A model generated the notes under the pieces. It was given only the letters and a program-made list of their open reading frames with translations. It did not search any database and was not told the origin of the DNA. A stretch of 39,187 nt of DNA from Alphaproteobacteria bacterium. Its GTDB lineage: Bacteria; Pseudomonadota; Alphaproteobacteria; Micropepsales; Micropepsaceae. Shown one piece after another: positions 32,936 through 39,187 of the stretch (its first letter is position 1; the number at the start of each line of letters is the position of its first letter). The stretch spans positions 1 to 39,187 of the forward strand of contig JABFRX010000270.1 in assembly GCA_013140995.1 (NCBI GenBank). Reading direction: 5' to 3'. The position numbers were made by a program, and so were the translations under genes.

Positions 32936-34498
32936 ATGATACGTAGTCGCATGGCGCGGCGTTCGACGCCCGCGCTGATGTTTGCCCTTTTTCTGACCGC
33001 TTGCGGCGGCTCGAGTTCGGGCCCCGCCGTCGATGCGAAGCTGCTGCAGCAGCGGCTCGACCAATTCGTTGCCACGGTGACGAAGCCGGAGCCCGGGTCG
33101 GAACTCGTCGCGAAGGCCGAAGGTGCGGCAAAGGTCGAGACGCAGAGCGACGGCTCCGTCGTCGGCACGCTGCCCAGGCTGACGTTCCAGGGCGCGGACG
33201 GCGGTTCGGCCGTTCTCGACCCCGTGACTATGAAGTTCGCCAACGGCGGCGACGGGCTCGTCAACGTCGAGGCGACTATCCCGAGCACGATGACGGTCAA
33301 AGGCAAAGACGGTAAGGTCGAGGGCGAAATCAAAATCGGCAGCCAGACGCTGAAAGGCGTTTGGGTCGACAAGCTGCAGTCGATCGACAAGCTGGACATA
33401 CGGCTGGGCAACATCACGATTACTTCGCCGGGTGAACCGGGACTCGCCAAGATCGAGCAGATCGCGATGACGGGCGGGCTGACGTCGAAAGGCGGCGGGC
33501 TTTACGACGGCCGCTACGATATGACCGTGAAGAACTTCACTGCGGACGATCCGTCGGACAAGACGGTGATGAAGATGGCTGCGATCAATGTCGTCACGAC
33601 GATGACGGGAGCCAAGATGGAAGACTGGGCGAAGGCCGCGAAGGAAGCAGGCTATACGCTGTCCAATCCCAACATCTTCAGGGCGTGGACGGGCGGCGAG
33701 ATCGACCCGAAGATGATCGCGTTCATGAAGCGCATGCCGGACTATATGGGTACGATCGACTACTCGTACTCTCTCAACGGGCTTGAGATGGTGCAGGACG
33801 GCAAACTGCAGTTCGCGCTCAAGAACACATCGTTCGGTATGGGCGTCGGACCGGATAATGCGGGTACCACGAAAGTGAAAATGGCGTTCGGTGTCGGCGG
33901 CGTGGCCGGCGCGCCGGAAGACCCATTGCTACCGCCGGAGGCGGATGTGAAAGAGGCGTCGATGGAGCTTGAGGCGTCAGGCGTACCGGGGCGGAAGCTT
34001 TGGGAGATCTACATGGACGCGCTGCCGCAGCTTCAGGCCGAGGCCAAGAAGGCGGCGGCCGACACTGCAAAGGGTGGCGATGCGACCGCGGCAGGTGCCG
34101 CCGTTCTCGAGCAGATGGGCACCGATATGTCGGCTAAGGCAATGGAGGTTTTGATGGCCTCCAAGCTTTCGATTGCGCTCAACAAGCTAAATCTGTCGAC
34201 GCCGACGGCAAAGATGACCGGCAAGGGGCTCGCGAGCTATCTGCCGGCCGAGAACATCATGCCGGAGGGCAAGGTGTCGCTGCGCTTTACCGGCATCGAC
34301 GCGCTTGCCAAGGCGATGGAGAAGCGCGGCGCGAAAGACGAAATGGCGCAACAAGTGATGGGCGTGATCGCCGCCGTGCGTGCCATGGGCAAGCCCGACC
34401 CGGCCTCGCCGAAGGACGACCGTGCCTACATCATCGACATTCAGATGACGAAGGACGGCAAGGTTTTGGCGAACGGCCAGGACATGCTGGCGCAGTAG
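32936..34498 (+). CDS. Large lipoprotein of unknown function (DUF945/DUF2125-like)
   Basis: The 520-residue protein has a lipoprotein signal with lipobox LTAC (Cys23) and then long stretches of alternating beta-strand sequence, for example KVEGEIKIGSQTLKGVWVDK and KLDIRLGNITI, with an Ala/Lys-rich helical part near 360-390. Repeated strand-turn units and the late GKGLASYLPAENIMPEGKVSL are reminiscent of the DUF945 (YdgA)/DUF2125 group of envelope proteins, but the match is only by eye. It could be an envelope beta-solenoid or lipid-handling protein. An AAGGA site precedes the ATG. It follows the MFS gene by 113 bp and ends 1 bp from the convergent gene. Confidence 0.7.
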   Translation: MIRSRMARRSTPALMFALFLTACGGSSSGPAVDAKLLQQRLDQFVATVTKPEPGSELVAKAEGAAKVETQSDGSVVGTLPRLTFQGADGGSAVLDPVTMKFANGGDGLVNVEATIPSTMTVKGKDGKVEGEIKIGSQTLKGVWVDKLQSIDKLDIRLGNITITSPGEPGLAKIEQIAMTGGLTSKGGGLYDGRYDMTVKNFTADDPSDKTVMKMAAINVVTTMTGAKMEDWAKAAKEAGYTLSNPNIFRAWTGGEIDPKMIAFMKRMPDYMGTIDYSYSLNGLEMVQDGKLQFALKNTSFGMGVGPDNAGTTKVKMAFGVGGVAGAPEDPLLPPEADVKEASMELEASGVPGRKLWEIYMDALPQLQAEAKKAAADTAKGGDATAAGAAVLEQMGTDMSAKAMEVLMASKLSIALNKLNLSTPTAKMTGKGLASYLPAENIMPEGKVSLRFTGIDALAKAMEKRGAKDEMAQQVMGVIAAVRAMGKPDPASPKDDRAYIIDIQMTKDGKVLANGQDMLAQ

Positions 34499-34499
34499 C

Positions 34500-35513
34500 T
34501 TAAACTTTGGAATCTTGAGACGACGGGCCCGGTGATGCCGGGCCCGTTTCGTTTGGGAGTGCGCCTTGCTCTGCCGACAGCACGGCGTCAATGACGTGCA
34601 TGATGCCCGCGATATCGGCCACGATCGTGCGCACACGCTTGATGTCGTCCAAGTTGGCGAACATCGATCCGATCTCGAATTTGTCGCCGCCTTCGATGGC
34701 CACCAGGAGGTCACCTTCGAAGAAGGCACAGCGCAGGTTCTTGCCCTCGAACCGCTTCTCGAGATCGAGCAAGCGCTCCATGAAGACCGGGTGGATGAGG
34801 TAGCGAGCCTCAACCTGGTCGTCCGAGTAAACTTCGAACGCCTTCTCCAAGCGGCTGTCGCCGAGGCCGACGCGCTGCAAGCTTGTCATCCAGCGCTGCA
34901 TGAAGTTGAACACGCCGGCGTCGCGCTTGACGATCGTTTTGCCGTGGAATTTTTTCGGGAAGGCAATGCGGATCAGCTGACCACGGAAGACGGTTTTCCA
35001 GGTGTGCCCGTTCTTCGTTTTGACCTTGCGTTCCAAGTGGCCGTCGTAGAACGCGTATTCACAGCCGCTGTGCTTGCCGTCGAAGCAATCTTCATATGTC
35101 GAGCGATCGCATGAGGGCAGCAGCTGAAGTTCGCTCAGTTGCTCCGCCCCGGCGGGCTCGAAACCGTTGAGCTCGAAGCGGCAACCGATCGCGTCCGCGA
35201 TTGCGGTCAACGACTGGCGCTTCGTGTTCGTCGCGACCTCTTGCAATGGCATGTACGCCCACCAATGCGCGCCGGCGAAGGTCAGGCCGCCGAAGATCAG
35301 CACGTTCCAGATGTCGCTGCTGATCGCGTATGTGATGCCGCCGGCAGCAAGAGCCGCGACGACGCCCAATGCGAAGCGCATCTGGTAGGTCGCCATGGCC
35401 TTCGTGCGGCCCTCTTCCTGGGCGCGCAGGATGGGCTCGATGCGCTCGGCGTAGAGGCCGTTCAGACCGTCGCCGGCTAGCGACATGACATCGACGATCT
35501 TTTGATCCTGCAT
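34500..35513 (-). CDS. DUF3137-type membrane protein
   Basis: The 337-residue protein has a cytoplasmic N-terminal helix, two membrane helices at about residues 47-64 and 68-86, and a soluble domain of about 250 residues. Segments such as YEDCFDGKHSGCEYAFYDGH, GQLIRIAFPKKFHGKTIV and VEARYLIHPVFMERLLDLEK match the DUF3137 pattern, whose function is unknown. An AAGGAG ribosome site sits at good distance from the ATG. It is divergent from the spinster-type MFS gene 104 bp away. Confidence 0.85.
   Translation of the reverse strand: MQDQKIVDVMSLAGDGLNGLYAERIEPILRAQEEGRTKAMATYQMRFALGVVAALAAGGITYAISSDIWNVLIFGGLTFAGAHWWAYMPLQEVATNTKRQSLTAIADAIGCRFELNGFEPAGAEQLSELQLLPSCDRSTYEDCFDGKHSGCEYAFYDGHLERKVKTKNGHTWKTVFRGQLIRIAFPKKFHGKTIVKRDAGVFNFMQRWMTSLQRVGLGDSRLEKAFEVYSDDQVEARYLIHPVFMERLLDLEKRFEGKNLRCAFFEGDLLVAIEGGDKFEIGSMFANLDDIKRVRTIVADIAGIMHVIDAVLSAEQGALPNETGPASPGPSSQDSKV
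34523..34547 (+). terminator. Terminator hairpin inside the convergent DUF3137 gene
   Basis: ACGGGCCCGG and CCGGGCCCGT form a perfect 10-bp stem with loop TGATG, followed by TTCGTTT. It lies 24 bp past the lipoprotein gene stop and within the last codons of the opposing gene, which encodes GPASPGP there. Confidence 0.7.
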
Positions 35514-35617
35514 GCCGATCTCCTTAGGCCTTCGTCCATCGAAAGGCTTTGCCGTTTGGCGGCGTTTCCTGCAAGTTCGGTTCTAAATAAGAAAACGTCA
35601 ATTTCAGGGAAACGCCC

Positions 35618-36919
35618 ATGAGCTCGGTCACGGCCGCGCCTTCGCAAGCGCAGGATTTTTCAACGGCCTACAAGATTTATGTGCTGTTGCTGCTGCTCGT
35701 CGTCTACATCAGCAACTACGCCGACCGGATGATCCTTTCCGTGCTGATGCCCGCGATCAAGGCGGAGTTTCAGGTTTCCGACGCGGCGCTCGGGTTCTTG
35801 GCCGGAACGGCGTTTGCGATCTTTTACGCAACGCTGGGCGTACCGATCGCGATTTGGGCGGATCGGGGCAACCGCAAGACCATCATCTCGATCGCGGTTG
35901 CGATTTGGTCGGTGATGACGGCCGTGTGCGGCCTCGCGCAGAATTTTTGGCAGTTTGCGCTCGCGCGTGTGGGCGTGGGTGTCGGCGAGGCCGGGGGTAG
36001 CCCGCCGTCGCATTCGATCATCTCCGACATGTTCGGCCCGAAGACGCGGGCGACGGCGCTCGGCATCTTTGCACTCGGTGTGCCGTTCGGGTTGTTCGTC
36101 GGGCTCTATGGCGGAGCGCACATCGCCGCCGCATATGGCTGGCGTACCACGTTCTACGTACTCGGTGTTCCAGGGCTGATCTTGGCATTGCTTGTCATGT
36201 TCACGATCCGCGAGCCGAAGCGGGGCGCAAGCGACGGCGTCGCTCTGACTGGCGATGCGCCGCCGCTGATGACGACCGTCAGGCACATGTTGCGACAACC
36301 CTCCCTCGTGCACGTCTTCATCGGCGCGACGATCACGACGCTGGTGGGGTATGCTGGCGTGCAGTGGTGGCCGACATTCGTTATGCGCAGCCATGGGCTT
36401 TCGATGACGGACTTGAGCCTGTTCCTGGCCCTGGTGTTCGGCGTCGCGGGCGGGCTTGGCACGTTCTTCGGCGGCTATATCGCCGATCAGTTCTCGAAGC
36501 GCGATCTGAAGTGGATGCCACGGATCGTGACGATCGCGACGCTGGTTGGCTTACCGTTCGGGCTTGCGATCTATTTGACGAACTCGTCGGCGATGGTGTT
36601 TGCGCTGATTGGCGTGCCGGCGGCGCTTGGCTCCGTCTACTTGCCGCCAACCTATGCAATGACGCAGGGCCTCGTCGAGGTGCGCATGCGCACGGTGGCG
36701 TCGGCGCTGTTGCTTTTCGCGATCAATCTGATCGGTATGGGGATCGGGCCGTTTCTGGCGGGGTACATTAGCGATGCGTTGGCGCCGACCTACGGCAAGG
36801 ACTCGCTGCGCTACGCGCTTCTCATCCTCACGTTCTTAAACATTTGGGCGGCTGGCCATTACTGGCTTGCCGGCAATTACTTCGAGCGCGATCTGAAGCG
36901 GATGACGAAACTGGCTTAG
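35618..36919 (+). CDS. MFS transporter, spinster-type
   Basis: The 433-residue protein has twelve hydrophobic helices. The first reads YISNYADRMILSVLMPAIKA, and GVPIAIWADRGNRKTI and GVGVGEAGGSPPSHSIISDM follow; these are hallmarks of the spinster-like MFS group common in alpha- and gammaproteobacteria. Substrates in bacteria are mostly unknown. It lies next to an SDR and hut genes, so it may carry a related organic acid, but that is inference. Its TAG overlaps the stop of the convergent SDR by 4 bp. Confidence 0.92.
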   Translation: MSSVTAAPSQAQDFSTAYKIYVLLLLLVVYISNYADRMILSVLMPAIKAEFQVSDAALGFLAGTAFAIFYATLGVPIAIWADRGNRKTIISIAVAIWSVMTAVCGLAQNFWQFALARVGVGVGEAGGSPPSHSIISDMFGPKTRATALGIFALGVPFGLFVGLYGGAHIAAAYGWRTTFYVLGVPGLILALLVMFTIREPKRGASDGVALTGDAPPLMTTVRHMLRQPSLVHVFIGATITTLVGYAGVQWWPTFVMRSHGLSMTDLSLFLALVFGVAGGLGTFFGGYIADQFSKRDLKWMPRIVTIATLVGLPFGLAIYLTNSSAMVFALIGVPAALGSVYLPPTYAMTQGLVEVRMRTVASALLLFAINLIGMGIGPFLAGYISDALAPTYGKDSLRYALLILTFLNIWAAGHYWLAGNYFERDLKRMTKLA

Positions 36920-37665
36920 GCCCAGCCGCCGTCGATGACGAAGCTTTGGGCGGTTGCCATGCGGCTGTCGTCGGCGGCGAGCCACAAGACCATGCGCGCA
37001 ACGTCGGGCGGGTAGAGCTTTTCCTTCAAGCACTGCCTCGCCATCAATTCTGTTTCGCTTTCGGGCGTGAGCCAGAGTTTGACCTGACGCTCGGTCATGA
37101 TCCAGCCGGGGATGACGCTGTTCACGCGGATGCCGTCGGCACCCACGTCGCGGGCGAGGCCGCGGGTGAGGCCTTCGACCGCTGCCTTTGCAGTCACGTA
37201 AGCGGGCATGCCGCCGAGTGCGAGGCGCCAGCTGATCGAGCCGACGTTGACGATGGAGCCGCGCTTGCGATTGCGCATCGCGGGCAGCACGGCTTGGGCG
37301 GCGAAGAATTGGTGGCGCAGGTTCGTCGCCATGCGGTCGTCCCAATAGGCGGGCGTGACCTCTTCTATCGTGTGGCGGTCGTCGCGCGCGGCGTTGTTCA
37401 CCAGCGCGAGCGTGGGGCCGAAAGCGAGTTGCAACTTCGCGATAGCGGCGCGCAGCGCGTCGATGTCGCGCAGGTCGCAGTGCGTGAATGCGGCGCCGTA
37501 ATTCTTTTCGATCGCTCTGCCCGCTTCGACGTCAACGTCGATGAGGCCGACATACGCGCCTTGTGCTGCGAAGTGCTCCACGATCGAAGCGCCGATGCCC
37601 GAGGCGCCGCCGGTCACGATGACGGCTTCGTTCTTCAGGCTTGGATAGGTGGCGAATTTTGTCAT
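36916..37665 (-). CDS. SDR-family oxidoreductase
   Basis: The 249-residue protein is a classical short-chain dehydrogenase: TGGASGIG at 18-25, Asp43 after strand 2 (LIDVDV, suggesting NAD), NNA at 90-92, catalytic Ser143, Tyr156 and Lys160 (YVTAK) and the closing FVIDGGWA. It resembles sugar or galactose/arabinose dehydrogenases. The ATG at 37665 overlaps the hutI stop as ATGA, so it is translated with hutI. In many hut loci that position holds hutG or hutH; its role here is not known. Confidence 0.9.
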   Translation of the reverse strand: MTKFATYPSLKNEAVIVTGGASGIGASIVEHFAAQGAYVGLIDVDVEAGRAIEKNYGAAFTHCDLRDIDALRAAIAKLQLAFGPTLALVNNAARDDRHTIEEVTPAYWDDRMATNLRHQFFAAQAVLPAMRNRKRGSIVNVGSISWRLALGGMPAYVTAKAAVEGLTRGLARDVGADGIRVNSVIPGWIMTERQVKLWLTPESETELMARQCLKEKLYPPDVARMVLWLAADDSRMATAQSFVIDGGWA

Positions 37666-38909
37666 GGCACTTCTTGGTTTGCGGCGGCGAGGGCGGCGCT
37701 GCAGGCGATGGCGGACGGGCTGATGTTGCCGCCGATCCAATAGCTGAGCTCGGCCGGATGATCGATGGGCCAGACGGCGTAGTCGGCAGCTTTGCCGACT
37801 TCGAGCGTTCCCGTTTCGGCGCTCAAGCCCAGTGCTCGGGCGGCGTTGCGGGTGACGCCTGCCAGCGCCTCCTCCGGCGTCAGGCCGAACAGCGTGCACG
37901 CCATCGCCATCGTCGTGTGCAGCGAGACGTTCGGAGACGTGCCGGGATTGCAGTCGGTCGCGATGGCAATCGGCACCTTGGCGCGGCGGAATGCTTCGAC
38001 GGGCGGCTTTCTTGTTTCGCGCAGTACGAAGAACGCGCCGGGCAGTAGGACGGCAATCGTGCCTGCCTTCGCCATCGCGGCGACGCCGGACGCGTCTGTA
38101 TATTCGAGGTGATCGGCGGAGAGCGCGCCGAACTTGGCGGCGAGCGCTGCGCCGTTCGTGTCGGAGAGTTGGTCGGCGTGTAGTTTGACCTTGAGGCCCA
38201 GCGCAGTTGCTGCCGAGAAGAACTGCGCGGTTTCGTCTACTGTGAACGCGATACCCTCGCAAAACGCATCCACTGCGTCGGCGAGGCCTTCGGCGGCGAC
38301 AGCGCGCAGCACAGGGCCGCTCATTTCCGCTACATAGGCCACGCGCTTGTTTGCGTATTCGGGCGGCAGCGCGTGGAGGCCTAGATAGGTCGTTGTTACG
38401 CGCATCGCGGATGCCTCTCCCAGCCGGCGGGCAACGCGTAGCAGCCGAAGCTCCGTTTCGAGGTCGAGGCCGTAACCCGACTTGATTTCGATCGTCGTGA
38501 CACCTTGGCCGAGCAACGCGGTCAGGCGCGCTTGCGCTTGCTTGAATAGCGTGTCGTCATCGGCGGCGCGTGTGGCGCGGACCGTCGACATGATGCCGCC
38601 GCCGGCTTTGGAGATCGCTTCGTAACTGACGCCCTTCAGGCGCTGCTCGAATTCAGGTGCGCGGTTGCCGGCAAAGACGAGGTGCGTGTGGCAGTCGATG
38701 AGGCCCGGCGTGATCCACTGTTTGTTTGCCTCTACTACGCGGGTGGCGAGTGCGTCGGGCTTGCCGGGCAAGTTCCGCATCGGGCCTGCGAAGACTATGC
38801 GGCCGCCGCTATCGGCAAAAGCGGCGTTCTCGATCGCGCCGTACGCGGTTGTCCCCTCGCGCATCGTGGCGAGGCGGGCATTGATCCACAGATGGTCCCA
38901 TTTCGACAT
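37662..38909 (-). CDS. hutI: Imidazolonepropionase
   Basis: The 415-residue enzyme hydrolyses 4-imidazolone-5-propanoate to N-formimidoyl-L-glutamate, the third step of histidine degradation. The amidohydrolase metal site is visible as His74 and His76 (DCHTHLVFAGNR), His244 (KLHADQLS), His267 (SADHLEY) and Asp319 (ATDCNPG). GGGIMSTVRATR and KSGYGLDLETE are HutI-specific. A GGAG ribosome site is very close to the ATG and borders the dyad at 38914. It is divergent from hutF, which takes the product. Confidence 0.95.
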   Translation of the reverse strand: MSKWDHLWINARLATMREGTTAYGAIENAAFADSGGRIVFAGPMRNLPGKPDALATRVVEANKQWITPGLIDCHTHLVFAGNRAPEFEQRLKGVSYEAISKAGGGIMSTVRATRAADDDTLFKQAQARLTALLGQGVTTIEIKSGYGLDLETELRLLRVARRLGEASAMRVTTTYLGLHALPPEYANKRVAYVAEMSGPVLRAVAAEGLADAVDAFCEGIAFTVDETAQFFSAATALGLKVKLHADQLSDTNGAALAAKFGALSADHLEYTDASGVAAMAKAGTIAVLLPGAFFVLRETRKPPVEAFRRAKVPIAIATDCNPGTSPNVSLHTTMAMACTLFGLTPEEALAGVTRNAARALGLSAETGTLEVGKAADYAVWPIDHPAELSYWIGGNISPSAIACSAALAAANQEVP

Positions 38910-38913
38910 CGCT

Positions 38914-38949
38914 CCACTTTGTCATGGTCCGCTACCCATGACAAAGTGG
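38914..38949. promoter_or_regulatory. 36-bp dyad between divergent hutI and hutF
   Basis: CCACTTTGTCATGG at 38914-38927 is the perfect inverted repeat of CCATGACAAAGTGG at 38936-38949, with an 8-bp centre. It fills most of the 53-bp gap between the two start codons. It could be an operator, or a hairpin placed at the start of either transcript. Confidence 0.65.
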
Positions 38950-38962
38950 GGGCGGAGGACAC

Positions 38963-39187
38963 ATGCAGCATTACTTTGCCGACCATGCCCTGCTGCCCGA
39001 GGGCGTTCGTAGCGGCGTTCGCATCGCCGTCGCGGACGGTCTGATTCGCGCCGTGGAGGTGGCCTCGCCGACCGAGAGCGATCTGCCGATCCGGGGGCTC
39101 GTTCTGCCGGGGATGGCGAATGTGCATTCCCATGCGTTTCAGCGGGCGATGGCGGGGCTTGCGGAATGGGACGCGGGGGGCAAGGAC
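38963..39187 (+). CDS. hutF: Formimidoylglutamate deiminase, N-terminal part
   Basis: The frame gives 75 residues before the window ends. MQHYFADHALLPEGV and LPGMANVHSHAFQRAMAGL match HutF, with His55 and His57 the first metal ligands of this amidohydrolase. HutF converts N-formimidoylglutamate to N-formylglutamate and ammonia, the route used by many pseudomonads and alphaproteobacteria in place of the direct formiminoglutamase. GGAGG lies four bases before the ATG. Confidence 0.93.
   Translation, partial: MQHYFADHALLPEGVRSGVRIAVADGLIRAVEVASPTESDLPIRGLVLPGMANVHSHAFQRAMAGLAEWDAGGKD

Overview
The window reads as chromosomal DNA of a GC-rich Gram-negative bacterium, most likely an alphaproteobacterium. 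The grounds are dense gene packing with start/stop overlaps, many lipoproteins, a histidine-degradation locus of the HutF (formimidoylglutamate deiminase) type, a GTTC-N7-GTTC element of the kind used by alphaproteobacterial LexA, and a BarA-like hybrid kinase. I see no rRNA, tRNA, CRISPR array, insertion sequence or phage gene. Genus cannot be fixed by reading alone.

Layout. 1-129: C-terminal end of an M20-type amidohydrolase. 200-5996 (minus strand): seven genes in one direction, three junctions overlapping: alpha/beta hydrolase, lactonase-like metallo-beta-lactamase-fold (MBL) enzyme, small membrane protein, NmrA-like NAD(P)-binding protein, four-helix membrane protein, CPBP membrane protease, and a membrane-anchored PAF-acetylhydrolase-like hydrolase. 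5997-6708: long non-coding stretch with an orphan SOS-box-like site and an inverted pair of REP-like elements. 6709-11903 (plus): MBL-fold hydrolase, then a MacAB-like export system split into adaptor, ATPase and two permeases. 11904-21288: enzymes of detoxification and lipid/xenobiotic metabolism (GNAT, two glutathione-transferase-like proteins, type-B carboxylesterase, zinc alcohol dehydrogenase, luciferase-like monooxygenase, GFA protein, FATP-type acyl-CoA synthetase, TusA) plus a Popeye-type cyclic-nucleotide-binding membrane protein.

21308-21560 (minus): two tandem, mutually similar membrane peptides of 33 and 34 residues. Back to back with them, 21844-25487 (plus) is a TetR-adaptor-ATPase-permease efflux operon with a dyad overlapping its predicted promoter. 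25545-27542: a small secreted protein and two paralogous CHAP-domain lipoproteins. 27528-30611 (minus): a response regulator and a tripartite hybrid histidine kinase. 30790-34498 (plus): methyltransferase, MFS exporter, and a large lipoprotein of unknown role. 34500-35513: DUF3137-type membrane protein. 35618-39187: spinster-type MFS transporter, SDR dehydrogenase, hutI, and divergent hutF cut by the window edge.

How it fits together. Three export systems (split MacAB, TetR-controlled ABC-2, two MFS) and many hydrolases/oxidoreductases suggest an environmental organism handling varied small molecules. Divergent promoters carry strong dyads (17465-17483, 21813-21834, 38914-38949), which predict local regulation. 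Six of seven convergent gene pairs touch or overlap at their stop codons, so their terminators would have to lie inside the opposing gene; clear hairpins there support this at 34523 and less firmly at 27547. The least explained parts are the tandem peptides, the orphan SOS-like site and REP pair, and the paired CHAP lipoproteins beside the kinase.
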